Both the position numbers and the translations under genes were made by a program. A DNA stretch of 64,000 nt, from positions 310,001-374,000 of the forward strand of contig NZ_BRXS01000003.1 in assembly GCF_030159095.1 (NCBI RefSeq). Direction: 5' to 3'. The notes under the pieces were generated by a model, which worked only from the letters and a program-made list of their open reading frames with translations, did no database searches and was not told where the DNA came from. Position 1 is the first letter of the stretch, and every line of letters starts with the position of its first letter. Positions 45,860 through 55,253 of the stretch are shown here, one piece after another. This DNA is from Roseisolibacter agri. GTDB taxonomy: Bacteria; Gemmatimonadota; Gemmatimonadetes; Gemmatimonadales; Gemmatimonadaceae.

Positions 45860-47254
45860 CTAGCGGGGCTCCACGACGAACGCGGGGACCTGCGAGCCGC
45901 CACCCGCGGTCACGTTCAGCAGCGCGGCCGTCGAGAGCCGCGTCAGCATCCCGTCCACCGCGGTGCCGTAGGTGACGAACGGCGCGGTGTCGATCATCCG
46001 GTCGAGCACCTGCACGCCCCCGTCGGCCCACCCGGGGTACGGCTCGCTCGGGATCGCCACCCGTTCCTGCACAACGTATGGCTCGCGGAGGGCCCGCGCC
46101 ACGGCGGCCTCCCACGCCTGCTGGTCCACCGTCCACCCCAGCACGATCCCCGCCCCGCCGTAGTCGTCGTTCGGCTTCAGCACGAACCGGTCGCGGTGCT
46201 TCACGACCCACGGCACCAGGTCCACGCGCCCGCCCGCGCTCACCGTCTGCCGCTCCTCCACCACCCGCGTCCACGGCACGCACGCCGCGATCGTCGCGCG
46301 CGTCTCGGCGTCGAACAGGTGCGCGTTGCGCTCGTCGGTCAGCACGGCGAGGCTCGCCTTCTTGTGCAGCACCTTGCTCGCCGGCGGGTTCACGAGGCAC
46401 ACCGCGCGGTCGCGCCACGCGCGCAGCACCGGCGTGTCGAGCCCCAGCCGCTCCACCAGCTCGTGCAGCAGCACGCGCTTGTACACCAGGTCGATCGGCG
46501 CGCCGTCGAGCGTCAGCCGCCCGCCCGCCGCGTACTCGCACCGCGCCGGGTCGCCGATCACGCACTCCAGCCCCTGCGCCCGGAAGTGCTCCTGGAACAT
46601 CACGAACTCGCGCCGCGTGGGCACGTCGTCCCAGTCGAGGATCGCGATGCGCGGCGCGGAACGCCCGCCCGAGAACTGCTGCCACGCGTCCAGCAGCGCC
46701 GCCGTCACGCCGTGCCGCGACGGCATCGGCGCCACCCGCCACGCGCGCGCGAACGCGCGCATCGCCGGCAGCTCCAGGAACACCTCGGTCAGCGCGTCGT
46801 TGTACGCGGCGCCCGCGGGCGTCTCGGCGTTGTACTCGGTGAGCGCCATCGAGCCGCCGTCGCCCGCCGGGTCCACGATGAACGCGTCCACGCGCGACGT
46901 GGGGCTCGGCGCGTCGAACCCGGCGGCGTGGCCCAGGAGCGACTCCTCCCACTCCAGCATGCGGAACTGCGCGCGCATCGCGGGATCGGCCATCGCCGCC
47001 TGGTGCGCGACGCGGAACGCGCGCATCAGCCCCTCGGTGCGCCGCGCCAGCGCGCGGTGCTGCACCACCGAGAGGAAGCGCGGGCGCAGCACGGTGCACA
47101 GCGCCCGGTCCCCGAACACCAGCCCGCGCCGCGCCAGCTGCGCCTCCAGCGCCTCGTGCGTGTCGGCCGCCATCCGCTCGCCGGCGCTGCCGGCGAGCAG
47201 GGCGTGATACGCCTCGATGGGCGCCTGCGGGGTGACGTCCTCGCGGCGGCTCAC
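45860..47254 (-). CDS. Circularly permuted ATP-grasp-type ligase
   Basis: A 464-residue protein related to the circularly permuted ATP-grasp or glutathionylspermidine-synthase-like families. Seen: ALTEYNAETPAGAAYND near residue 140, the family's E-x-N-x-ETPxG block; IAILDWDDVPTRREF; LVYKRVLLHELVERLG; and the nucleotide/metal strand HRDRFVLKPNDDYGGAGI with EPYVVQERVAIPS. A role forming a peptide-like bond with ATP is inferred from the family. The GTG start overlaps the stop of the preceding ATP-grasp gene by four bases, so the two are co-translated. Confidence 0.8.
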   Translation of the reverse strand: MSRREDVTPQAPIEAYHALLAGSAGERMAADTHEALEAQLARRGLVFGDRALCTVLRPRFLSVVQHRALARRTEGLMRAFRVAHQAAMADPAMRAQFRMLEWEESLLGHAAGFDAPSPTSRVDAFIVDPAGDGGSMALTEYNAETPAGAAYNDALTEVFLELPAMRAFARAWRVAPMPSRHGVTAALLDAWQQFSGGRSAPRIAILDWDDVPTRREFVMFQEHFRAQGLECVIGDPARCEYAAGGRLTLDGAPIDLVYKRVLLHELVERLGLDTPVLRAWRDRAVCLVNPPASKVLHKKASLAVLTDERNAHLFDAETRATIAACVPWTRVVEERQTVSAGGRVDLVPWVVKHRDRFVLKPNDDYGGAGIVLGWTVDQQAWEAAVARALREPYVVQERVAIPSEPYPGWADGGVQVLDRMIDTAPFVTYGTAVDGMLTRLSTAALLNVTAGGGSQVPAFVVEPR

Positions 47255-48591
47255 CGGCCGCCCCGCCCCACGACGCCGCCGAACAGCGTCCCCCAGCTCG
47301 GCTCGCGCGTCGCGCGGCCGCCGTCGCGCGCCTCGGTCGCCAGCCGCACCGCCATGTCGGCCATCGTCTCGACCGCCCACTCGAAGTACGTCGGCGTCAG
47401 CGAGTTGACGTCCATGTCGGGCGCGGGGTTCATGAAGTCGATCGCGTACGGCACGCCGCCGCGGATCGCGAACTCCATCGAGTTCATGTCGTAGCCCAGC
47501 GCGCGGCACAGCTTGCGCGCGTCGCCCACGATGCGCGTCCCCAGCTCCGCCGTCAGGTGCGCGTGGTCCACCACGTACTTCCGGTTCTTCGGGTCGTACT
47601 TCATCGGCAGCACCTCCTCGCGCCCGATCACCAGGCAGCGCACGAAGTGCTCGAACTCGATGAACTCCTGCACGATCATCGTCAGGAGCCCGGAGTGGTT
47701 GTAGTGGTGGATGAGCTCCTGCAGCGAGTGGCAGATGTAGACCTCCTTCCACCCGCCGCCGTGCGCGTCCTTCAGCACGCACGGCATCCCGACGTAGTCG
47801 GCGATCCCCTGCCAGTCGAGCGGGTACTCCATGTTGCGCAGGCTCTCGCTCGGCACGATGCCGGGGACGTACTCGCGGTTCGGCAGCACGACCGTCTTCG
47901 GGCTCGCGACGCCGAGGGCGTGCGCCAGCGACGCGCCGAAGAACTTGTCGTCGGCCGTCCACATGAACGGGTTGTTGACGACCGTCGTGCCGGTGAGCGC
48001 GGCCTGCTTCAGGTAGCTGCGGTAGACCGGCACCTCATGCGAGATGCGGTCGATGCACAGGTCGTACGGGCTCGGCTCCTCGAACTTGGGCGCGCCGATC
48101 TTCGCCAGCTCCGCCGTCACGCCCGCGTCGCGCCGCTCGACCGCCTGCAGGAACGCCGGCGGGAACGACCACTCGCGCCCGACGAACAGCCCCACGCGCG
48201 CGGTGCGCGTGTTGCGCGACACCGCCGGCGCGTCGGTCGTCAGGGTGCTCTCGCCGTACGTCTCCTCGGCGACGGTGCGCGTCGTCGGCACCACGCCCGC
48301 GAGCGGATCGCCGTGCGGCGGCGTGATCGCGTCGTGCGCGGCGTGCGCCATGGGCGCCACCTGTGCGGGCTCCAGCCCCGCGCTGTCGCGCGTGTCGTGG
48401 CTCGGCGCGGCGATCGGCGCCGGCGGCATGTCGGTCGTCAGCGCCACCACCGCCTCGGCCGCCGACGCGTCCACCGACGCGCGCGACTCCGCGGCGGTCT
48501 TGCGCGGCGTCTTGCGGCGGTCGCGCGCCGCGGGCGTCGCGGGAGCGGTCGCGTCGCCCGTCTTCTTGGCGCCCTTCTTCTTGTCGCTCAT
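47251..48591 (-). CDS. ATP-grasp ligase with long disordered N-terminus
   Basis: A 446-residue protein. The first 130 residues are Lys/Ala/Thr-rich and look disordered (MSDKKKGAKKTGDATAPAT). The ATP-grasp core follows: a Rossmann-like start VGLFVGREWSFPPAF, VVNNPFMWTADDKFF, PCVLKDAHGGGWKEVYIC in the B domain, VQEFIEFEHFVRCLVIG, and the metal-binding end SMEFAIRGGVPYAIDFMNPA, with Glu/Asp/Asn in the usual order. It resembles RimK/MvdC-like ligases only in general fold. It overlaps the permuted ligase gene downstream by four bases (GTGA). Confidence 0.87.
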   Translation of the reverse strand: MSDKKKGAKKTGDATAPATPAARDRRKTPRKTAAESRASVDASAAEAVVALTTDMPPAPIAAPSHDTRDSAGLEPAQVAPMAHAAHDAITPPHGDPLAGVVPTTRTVAEETYGESTLTTDAPAVSRNTRTARVGLFVGREWSFPPAFLQAVERRDAGVTAELAKIGAPKFEEPSPYDLCIDRISHEVPVYRSYLKQAALTGTTVVNNPFMWTADDKFFGASLAHALGVASPKTVVLPNREYVPGIVPSESLRNMEYPLDWQGIADYVGMPCVLKDAHGGGWKEVYICHSLQELIHHYNHSGLLTMIVQEFIEFEHFVRCLVIGREEVLPMKYDPKNRKYVVDHAHLTAELGTRIVGDARKLCRALGYDMNSMEFAIRGGVPYAIDFMNPAPDMDVNSLTPTYFEWAVETMADMAVRLATEARDGGRATREPSWGTLFGGVVGRGGR

Positions 48592-48608
48592 GGATGTCGG
48601 GTCGGGGA

Positions 48609-49331
48609 TCAGTCGTGGCCCTTCACGTACAGGCGCAGCATGCGCTCCCACCACGGCCAGTCGTGGGCGAACCCCTTCCAGACGCGGAGCGCGTTGCCGA
48701 TGCCCTTGTTCCAGAGCATGCCCGAGAACTCGTGGTTCTGCTCGATGTGGTAGTCCGTCTCCCCGATGGCGAGGATGATGTCCTGCTGCCGCAGCAGCGC
48801 GAGCCGCTCGGGGTCGTGCTCGTTGGGGATGAACTCGAACGGGTTCACCTGGTAGACGGTGCCGTCGCTGAAGCCGTTCGTCTGGTTGCGGATGTCGTAC
48901 ATCCCGCTCATGCCGATGATGCGCTTGACGATGTGCGGGTTCCGCAGCCCGAAGACCATCGCGTCGTAGGCGCCGAAGCTGGCGCCCGCGGTGATGAAGA
49001 AGTCGTTCGGATTCCGGTGGTAGCTGAGCGGCACCACCTCGTCGCGCAGGTAGGCGTCGTACTGCAGCTGCCGCCAGGCGCGCGCGCCGGGGTGCGCCTG
49101 CTTGGTGTACCAGCCGCCGTCGGTGTGCACCTGGTCCACGCAGTACATCTGCAGCCACCCGTTCTCCAGGTGGTCGCGCAGCACGAGGTGCATGCGGCGG
49201 TCCGGCCACTCGTGACAGGTGCCGTACGACGTCGGGAAGACGAGGAGCTTCGCGCCCGCGTGCCCGAAGACGAGCGTCTCCATCTCGCGGCCGAGGTTGG
49301 GGCTGTGCCAGCGATGGCGTTCGAAGTGCAT
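48609..49331 (-). CDS. Putative esterase of the cluster (alpha/beta hydrolase)
   Basis: A 240-residue alpha/beta hydrolase. The nucleophile elbow is TAGASFGAYDAM, the acid residue is probably in IGETDYH and a C-terminal His lies in GFAHDWPWW. It opens MHFERHRWHSPNLGREMETLVFG, typical of a group of esterase-D-related proteins of unknown substrate. No signal peptide is present. Its stop is 17 bases before the next ATP-grasp start, and it begins one base before the stop of the preceding esterase. Two different esterases in a ligase cluster suggest that the product or a protecting group contains an ester bond. Confidence 0.85.
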   Translation of the reverse strand: MHFERHRWHSPNLGREMETLVFGHAGAKLLVFPTSYGTCHEWPDRRMHLVLRDHLENGWLQMYCVDQVHTDGGWYTKQAHPGARAWRQLQYDAYLRDEVVPLSYHRNPNDFFITAGASFGAYDAMVFGLRNPHIVKRIIGMSGMYDIRNQTNGFSDGTVYQVNPFEFIPNEHDPERLALLRQQDIILAIGETDYHIEQNHEFSGMLWNKGIGNALRVWKGFAHDWPWWERMLRLYVKGHD

Positions 49332-50198
49332 TCAGGCGCCCAGGAGAAAGGGAATGGCCTTCTTGATCCGGCGGCCCCACGCCGCCTCGTTGTGCGCGGC
49401 GCCGACGGCGATCTTCACGCGCAGCGACTCGCCCTCCGCGTAGCCCTTCCGGACCAGCAGGTCGCGCAGCAGCCGCACGTTCATCACCGTGCGCACGCCC
49501 TCGTTCGTGCCGACGTCCAGCCAGATGCGCCCCGGCGGCGCCTCCGCCGCCTCCACGAACGGGAGGATCGCGCGCTTCCCGAACCAGAGCGCGGGGCTCA
49601 GCACCCCGCACGCCCCGAACGCGTGCGGCGCGCGGAAGAAGGCGTACAGCGACACCAGCCCGCCCATCGACGAGCCGAGGATCCCGGTGGACGCGGGCTC
49701 CGGCAGCGTGCGGAACTGCGCGTCGATCATCGGCTTCAGCGTGTGCAGCAGGAAGTCCACGTACAGGTCGGCCGCGCCGCCGCCGCCCACGCTCTCGTCG
49801 AAGAACGGCGAGTACTCGTCCAGCCGCGACCCGCCCATGTTCGACACGCCCACCACGATCGCCTCGAAGCCGAGGCGCGCCGCGGTCTGCATCGCGAGGT
49901 CCACGCGCCATGCGCCCGAGAAGCTGAGCGCGGGGTCGAACAGGTTCTGCCCGTCGTGCATGTACAGCACGGGATAGCGGCGGTCGCCCGCCGTGCCGTA
50001 CGACGGCGGCAGGTACACGTAGACGTCGCGGCGGTTGTGCAGCTGCGGGCTGCGCACGTCGCGCAGCACGGCCAGGCTGCCCGGCAGCGCGACCGTGCGG
50101 CGGCGCAGGCGCGCCGGCCGCGCGGCCGATGCGGCCGCGCGCGCGACCGCCACGGTGCCGCGCGCGGGCGTGCGGCGCGAGGGCGTGCGAGCGCTCAC
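49332..50198 (-). CDS. Esterase D/enterochelin-esterase-like hydrolase
   Basis: A 288-residue alpha/beta hydrolase. An Arg/Ala-rich N-terminus precedes the core: RRDVYVYLPPSYG, YPVLYMHDGQNLFDP, the nucleophile elbow GILGSSMGGLVSLY and a C-terminal VGAAHNEAAWGRR with the catalytic His. This pattern (YLPP, MHDGQN, GSSMGG) belongs to the esterase D / Fes-like family, which includes siderophore esterases. The GTG start overlaps the upstream ATP-grasp stop by four bases. Its product ends one base before the next esterase start, so this block is tightly co-translated. Confidence 0.88.
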   Translation of the reverse strand: MSARTPSRRTPARGTVAVARAAASAARPARLRRRTVALPGSLAVLRDVRSPQLHNRRDVYVYLPPSYGTAGDRRYPVLYMHDGQNLFDPALSFSGAWRVDLAMQTAARLGFEAIVVGVSNMGGSRLDEYSPFFDESVGGGGAADLYVDFLLHTLKPMIDAQFRTLPEPASTGILGSSMGGLVSLYAFFRAPHAFGACGVLSPALWFGKRAILPFVEAAEAPPGRIWLDVGTNEGVRTVMNVRLLRDLLVRKGYAEGESLRVKIAVGAAHNEAAWGRRIKKAIPFLLGA

Positions 50199-51424
50199 CC
50201 GGCGTAGAGCTGCAGGTCCGTCCCCACCGCGTCCGCGATCGCGAACAGCGTCTCCTTGTCGGGGTGCCGCACGGTCACGTAGCCGTCGGAGATGAGCGTC
50301 AGCACCCAGTCGCGCCGCGGCGCGCCCACCGGCAGCAGGTCCACGTTCACGATCGCCGGTCCGAAGCGGCGCCGCAGCTCGTCCAGCCCCTCGATGTGGC
50401 GGATGCGCCCCTGCCCCTGCGCGCGCTTGAAGATGTTGGCGACGTAGTACTTCCGCTCCTGCGACTGCGAGAACGTGCCGTGCAGCTCCGCCTCGGCGTA
50501 GCCGGCGAACAGGTCGATGTCGCCGTTGAAGTTCATCAGGTCCACCGTGCGCGCGCCGGGCGGCCGCGCGCCGATCTCGCCGAAGACGACCTCGCCGTTG
50601 CTCTTGCGGTACCACTCCATGTGCGTGAAGCCGGTGTCGAACTCCAGCGCCTGCAGCACGTCGTGCCCGAGCTTGACGCCGTCCCTCACCCACGGCGTGT
50701 CGAGGTCGCGCAGCGACATCGTCTGTGGCGAGATCCACTCCTCCTGCCGCGCGATGAGCGGCCGCGGGCGGTAGTAGCCCACGTGCTCGTAGAGGATCTT
50801 CCCGTTCGCGCAGATGGTGTCGTAGGTGAACTCCTCGCCGTCGATGAACTCCTCGACGTTCACCTCGGGCACGTGCTCCATGCGCGCCAGCGCCTGCTCC
50901 AGCTCCTTCGCGTCGTCCACGCGGAAGGTGTCCATCGACCCCGCGCCGTCGATCGGCTTGATGATCGCCGGATAGCCGATCGCCTCGACGGCGTCGCGCA
51001 CCTCCTGCGCGGTGGAGGCGCGGCGGTGGTACGGCACGCGCAGCCCGGCCTGCGCGACGGCCTGCTTCATCAGGTCCTTGTCGCGGAACTTGCGCGCCTG
51101 CTCCACGCCCATCCCCGGCACGCCGAGCGCCTCGCGCAGCTTCGCGGCGAGGATGACGCCGGGCTCCCAGAGGCAGATCACGCGGTCGAGCGACGGCGGC
51201 CCGCCCGGCCGCCCGACCCACCGCCTCACCGCCTCCACGGTCCCCGCCTCGTCGCGCAGCGACGACTGCAGGTAGCCGTCGAGGTGGCGCCGCGTCATCT
51301 CCGGCAGCTCGTGCGCGGCCACGTCGCTGAGGCCGTACACGTGGGCGCCCGCGCGCGCGAGGCCGCGCACGAACAGGGGCATCTCGTCGGGATAGCCGGG
51401 AGCCAGGAACAGGACAGTGGTCAT
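50195..51424 (-). CDS. ATP-grasp ligase, carboxylase-like
   Basis: A 409-residue ATP-grasp protein of the carbamoyl-phosphate-synthase-L-like branch. N-terminal domain: TVLFLAPGYPDEMPLFVRGL. ATP-grasp core: YPAIIKPIDGAGSMDTFRV, the hinge EEFIDGEEFTYDTI, and the metal site EVVFGEIGARPPGARTVDLM, with Glu and Arg as in BtrJ/DdaF-type ligases. It is a paralogue of the gene at 51626: both share the same three-domain order and the MEW(Y/F)R and GARPPGA segments. It would activate a carboxylate as acyl phosphate and join it to an amine or another nucleophile. Family B repeat copy 2 lies directly upstream. Confidence 0.9.
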   Translation of the reverse strand: MTTVLFLAPGYPDEMPLFVRGLARAGAHVYGLSDVAAHELPEMTRRHLDGYLQSSLRDEAGTVEAVRRWVGRPGGPPSLDRVICLWEPGVILAAKLREALGVPGMGVEQARKFRDKDLMKQAVAQAGLRVPYHRRASTAQEVRDAVEAIGYPAIIKPIDGAGSMDTFRVDDAKELEQALARMEHVPEVNVEEFIDGEEFTYDTICANGKILYEHVGYYRPRPLIARQEEWISPQTMSLRDLDTPWVRDGVKLGHDVLQALEFDTGFTHMEWYRKSNGEVVFGEIGARPPGARTVDLMNFNGDIDLFAGYAEAELHGTFSQSQERKYYVANIFKRAQGQGRIRHIEGLDELRRRFGPAIVNVDLLPVGAPRRDWVLTLISDGYVTVRHPDKETLFAIADAVGTDLQLYAG

Positions 51425-51625
51425 GGATCGAGTGAGCGGAGGACGGAACGGGGTCGCGCGATACGACGGAGAACGGAGCGGCGGAGAACGATGAAGCGGA
51501 GGACGGAAGGGCGTGAGACAGTGAGGCGTGTGCTGCGAGCTCGAAGCGTCAGGTGAAGGTCCGCCCTTTCGTATCGCGCCCCATCGTCCTCCGCTTCATC
51601 GTCCTCCGCCGTTCCGTCCTCCGCA
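51425..51625. repeat. Family B palindromic repeat, copy 2
   Basis: It fills the gap between two ATP-grasp genes of the same strand. Arms are built from GCGGAGGACGGAA(C/G)GG and CGGAGAACGATGAAGCGG units on the left and their complements (CATCGTCCTCCGCTTCATCG, CCGTTCCGTCCTCCGC) on the right, with GAAGGTCCGCCC near the centre. It sits directly after the stop of the 51626 gene and before the start of the next, so it can attenuate or end transcription inside the cluster. Confidence 0.78.
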
Positions 51626-52852
51626 TCAGCTCACCTCGACTCTCACGTTCTCGATGATCTCCTGCAGGGCGCGATTGACGATGGAGGTATCAGGGTGCCG
51701 GACGAGCACCCACCCATCCCCTTCGTACGTCGAGCGCGGCGGGGCGCCGAGCGGGGGAAGCTGCCAGTCGGTGGCGAGCGACCTCGTGGCGTCGGAGAGG
51801 CGGTCGAGACCGTGCACCGCGCGCACCACACCGCTGCCGTTCCCCTGCCCGCGCAGGTAGGCGATGCCCGCCGCGTACTTCCGCGTCGGCGGCGTGAACG
51901 TGCCGAACACCATCAGCTCCGCCCACGCGCGCACGAAGTCCGTGTCGGTCGCGCGCGAGACGAGCGTCGTGATCTGCGCGCCCGGCGGCCGCGCGCCCAC
52001 CTCGCCGATCGCGACCGAGCCGTCGCGGCGGCGGAACCACTCCATGTGCGAGAGGCCCGTCGTCATCCCCAGCGCGCGCAGCGCGTCCGCGCCCACCTGG
52101 CGGATGTCGTCGAAGCGCGCGTCGTCCACCTCGCGCGGCAGCACCACGCACCACTGGATCCACGGGTTGCGCAGCACCTCCAGCGGGTTCGGGTAGTAGC
52201 GCGTGAGCGAGTGCCACACCGCGCGCCCGCCGATCGAGATCGTCTCCAGCGAGTGCTCGTCGCCGACGACGAACTCCTCCAGCAGCACCGGGCGCTCGGG
52301 CGAGGGCGGCGCGGCGTCGAGCGCGGCCGCCAGCTCGTGCGGGTCGTTGGCGCGGAAGGTCGCCTGCGAGCCCGCGCCCGCGGGCGGCTTGACCACCAGC
52401 GGGAAGCCCGTCGCCTGCGCGAACGCGTGCGCCTCCGCGGGCGTGCCGGCCAGCCCGTGCCGCGCGCACGGCAGCCCGGCGGCGCGCAGCACCTCCTTCA
52501 TGCGCGCCTTGTCGCGGAAGTTGCGCGCGGCCTCGCTGCTGAGACCCGGGATGCCGAGCCGCTCGCGCTCCTCCGCCAGCGGGACCTGCAGCTGCTCGTA
52601 GGCGCCGAACAGCACGTCCGGGCGGCCGAGGCGCTGGATGAGCGCGTCGATCGCCCAGCGCAGCTGGCCGGGGTCGCACACGTCGTCAATGCGCCAGTGC
52701 GCGTGCAGCGCGCGGCGCGTCGCGTCGTCGGCCTGCTCGGCCGGATCCTGCGTGATGACGCCGAGCCGCACGTCGGGCAGGCTGCCGATCGCCCGCACCA
52801 TGCGCGAGGCCGATTCGGAGAAGAGCGGTGCGGCGAACAGGACCGTGGGCAC
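51626..52852 (-). CDS. ATP-grasp ligase, paralogue of the 50195 gene
   Basis: A 408-residue ATP-grasp protein. N-terminal domain: TVLFAAPLFSESASRMVRAI and a central LFGAYEQLQVPLAEERER. ATP-grasp core: FPLVVKPPAGAGSQATFRAN, LLEEFVVGDEHSLETISIGG, and VAIGEVGARPPGAQITTLVS as the metal site. It is clearly homologous to the downstream ATP-grasp gene but diverged, which suggests two successive ligation steps with different substrates. It is the first gene of the cluster. No promoter is obvious in the region upstream of 52852. Confidence 0.9.
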   Translation of the reverse strand: MPTVLFAAPLFSESASRMVRAIGSLPDVRLGVITQDPAEQADDATRRALHAHWRIDDVCDPGQLRWAIDALIQRLGRPDVLFGAYEQLQVPLAEERERLGIPGLSSEAARNFRDKARMKEVLRAAGLPCARHGLAGTPAEAHAFAQATGFPLVVKPPAGAGSQATFRANDPHELAAALDAAPPSPERPVLLEEFVVGDEHSLETISIGGRAVWHSLTRYYPNPLEVLRNPWIQWCVVLPREVDDARFDDIRQVGADALRALGMTTGLSHMEWFRRRDGSVAIGEVGARPPGAQITTLVSRATDTDFVRAWAELMVFGTFTPPTRKYAAGIAYLRGQGNGSGVVRAVHGLDRLSDATRSLATDWQLPPLGAPPRSTYEGDGWVLVRHPDTSIVNRALQEIIENVRVEVS

Positions 52853-53059
52853 GTGAGCGAGCGCGGGAGAGACGGACGACCGCGACGCACGCAGCCCTCA
52901 CCGCGCGCGCCGCGCACCGACTGCTTCGGCCAATGTAACCCGTCCGGCGTTCGCCACAGCCGCCGTCTGGCGGATGCGATGCGGGCTCGGGCGTGCGACG
53001 CGGCCGCGGACAAACAGACGCATGCGCCGGGCCCGCGCCCGACGCGGCTCAGAACGTCT

Positions 53060-55240
53060 TCACGCCGTCGCGTCGGACTCGCCGAGCCAGGCGCGCGTCG
53101 AGAAGCCGAGCCGCCACGCGACGGGCGCCAGCCGCTCGCGCACCTCGAGGCCGACGACGCCGCGCACGCGCGCGAGCATCGTCTGCGCGTCGGCCGGCAC
53201 GCCGTTCCCCGTCGACTCGGCCAGGTCGGCGAGGCCGTGCACGCGCGCCTGCGCCGCCGGCGACGCGTCGAGCGCCAGCCGCTGCACCGCGCGCACGAGC
53301 GCCGCCTCCACCAGCGCGGCCAGCGTCGCCTCGCCGGCGGCCAGCAGCGCGCGCTCGTCGGGATCGAGCAGCCGGTGCACGACCGCGCGGCGCAGCGCCA
53401 GCTCCACCGCGTGGCGCGCGCGCTCCGGCACGTCCGAGAGCTTCACCGCGATCGCCAGCCCGCTCGGGATGCCGCGCACCTCCAGCGCGTGGCCGCCCTC
53501 GGGGCGCACGAGGATCGTGATCGCGCGCGGATCGACGTCCGCCATGCGGAAGGGCGCGCCCTCGGAGGCGCCGTTGTCCGTCGCCTCGCGCGCCGCGGCC
53601 GGCGAGCCGGCGGGGCCGGGCACGTCGACGCGCACCGCCAGCCGCGCGGTCGCACCCAGCCGGCGATCGGCGACGGTGACGACGGATTCGGCGAGGTTGC
53701 CGCCCGCGTCGTCCTCGACGGCGACGCGCCACGCGTCGGGCACCGCCGCCTCGCCCGCGAGGCCGACGGCGCGCACCGCGGCCCAGCCGGCGGCCACGCG
53801 CACGGCGGCCGGCAGCGCGGGGCGCGCGTGGCGCACGTAGAGGTCACCCGCGGTGCCGCCCGCGTTCGCGTCCGCCGCGTCGTCCAGCGGCACGTCGTCG
53901 AGCGCCTGCAGGAACGCGCGCTCCGCGGCCGGTCCGTGATGCGGCCCGCCCAGCGCCAGCGCGCGCGCCGCGTGGCGCAGCATCGTGCGCACCTCGGGGC
54001 GGTCGAGCAGGTCGCCGAACCACGCGCCGGAGGTGTTGAGGCGCAGCGACTCGCGCGCCATCTCCAGCAGCTCGCGCGCCCACACCGGGTCGCGCGTCTC
54101 GGGCACCGCGCCCACGCCGTCGGCCAGGTAGGCGTCGCGGACGGTCCAGGGATCGAGCCCGCGCTCGCCGAACAGCGCGGCGCCGTCGTGCGCGAAGCGC
54201 TGGTCGAGGGCGTGCTGCAGCGCGGTCACCGCGGCGCGCAGCGGCGCGCGCCAGCGCTGCGACGTGCTGGCGTCGGCGTGGCAGCCGCAGTCGCGCCGCC
54301 ACCGCTCCACGCCGTGCGGGCAGCTCCACGAGCTGGGGCCCACGAGCGCGACGTCGTGCGCGGCCGGCCAGCGCGCGAGCAGGCTGGCGAAGTTCTCGAC
54401 CTGCACGTGCGGGCGCGCGGCCGCGGCCTCCAGCATCGCCGCCAGCGCCATCTCGCCGAACGGATGGTGATGCCCGTACGTCTCGGCCACCGTCGCCACG
54501 CTCGCGACGCCGCCGGCATTCTCGCCTGCACCCGTCGCGTCCGCGGTCTCGTCGCCCGCCATGCGCCGCGCCCACGCGCGCCCGTCGCGCAGCAGCGGCC
54601 CGAACGCCACCGCGCGCGCCAGCGCGTCGTCGTACGCCATCAGCGCGATCTCGCGTCCGCCCGCGGTGCGGTAGCGCCCCGGCCGGCCGTCGGGCGGCAA
54701 CGTGGTGAGCTGGTGCGGCGCGACGATCGTGAAGCGCATCCCGTGCTCCGCGAGCACGTCGAGCGTCTCGTCGTCGACGGCGGTCTCGGGGCACCACATG
54801 CCGTCGGGATCGCGGCCGAAGCGGCGGCGGAAGTCCGCGATCCCCCAGCGCACCTCGGTCACCTTGTCGCGGCGGGAGAGCAGCGGCAGGATCGCGTGGT
54901 CGTACGGATGCGCGAGCGCGTTGCCGAAGCCCAGGCGCGCGCGGCTCGCGCGGTCGGCGGCGACGAGCGCGGCGTAGGTCGCCGGCGCCTGGTCGGCCAT
55001 CCACGCCAGCAGCGTGGGCGCGGCGTCGAAGCTCGCCTGCGCGAACGTCTCGACCACGCGGCGCACGCGCCCCTCGCCGTCGAGCACGCGCGCGGCGGCC
55101 AGCGCGCGGTAGCTCGTGCGCTCCACGCGCGCGGTCCAGTCGTGGTCGGGCGCCGCCTCGGGCTCGCGCTCGATCTCGCCCAGCCACGGGTCCTCGCGCG
55201 GCGGCTGGTAGAGGTGCAGGTGGACGACGATGCTGCGCAA
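53060..55240 (-). CDS. Glycoside hydrolase family 57 protein with DUF3536-type C-terminus
   Basis: A 726-residue GH57-like protein. N-terminal (beta/alpha)7 domain: IVVHLHLYQPPREDPWLGEI, GNALAHPYDHAILPLLS, the catalytic-nucleophile region DGMWCPETAVDDETLDVLA (Glu) and LMAYDDALARAVAF. The C-terminal 400 residues match the DUF3536 domain that accompanies such proteins (LNTSGAWFGDLLDRPEV). GH57 enzymes act on alpha-glucans (amylase, branching or 4-alpha-glucanotransferase activity). The TTG start lies 14 bases after the glycogen synthase stop; no better start is visible. With GlgA upstream it suggests glycogen or maltodextrin turnover. Confidence 0.9.
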   Translation of the reverse strand: MRSIVVHLHLYQPPREDPWLGEIEREPEAAPDHDWTARVERTSYRALAAARVLDGEGRVRRVVETFAQASFDAAPTLLAWMADQAPATYAALVAADRASRARLGFGNALAHPYDHAILPLLSRRDKVTEVRWGIADFRRRFGRDPDGMWCPETAVDDETLDVLAEHGMRFTIVAPHQLTTLPPDGRPGRYRTAGGREIALMAYDDALARAVAFGPLLRDGRAWARRMAGDETADATGAGENAGGVASVATVAETYGHHHPFGEMALAAMLEAAAARPHVQVENFASLLARWPAAHDVALVGPSSWSCPHGVERWRRDCGCHADASTSQRWRAPLRAAVTALQHALDQRFAHDGAALFGERGLDPWTVRDAYLADGVGAVPETRDPVWARELLEMARESLRLNTSGAWFGDLLDRPEVRTMLRHAARALALGGPHHGPAAERAFLQALDDVPLDDAADANAGGTAGDLYVRHARPALPAAVRVAAGWAAVRAVGLAGEAAVPDAWRVAVEDDAGGNLAESVVTVADRRLGATARLAVRVDVPGPAGSPAAAREATDNGASEGAPFRMADVDPRAITILVRPEGGHALEVRGIPSGLAIAVKLSDVPERARHAVELALRRAVVHRLLDPDERALLAAGEATLAALVEAALVRAVQRLALDASPAAQARVHGLADLAESTGNGVPADAQTMLARVRGVVGLEVRERLAPVAWRLGFSTRAWLGESDATA

Positions 55241-55253
55241 CGCGGGCCGGGCG

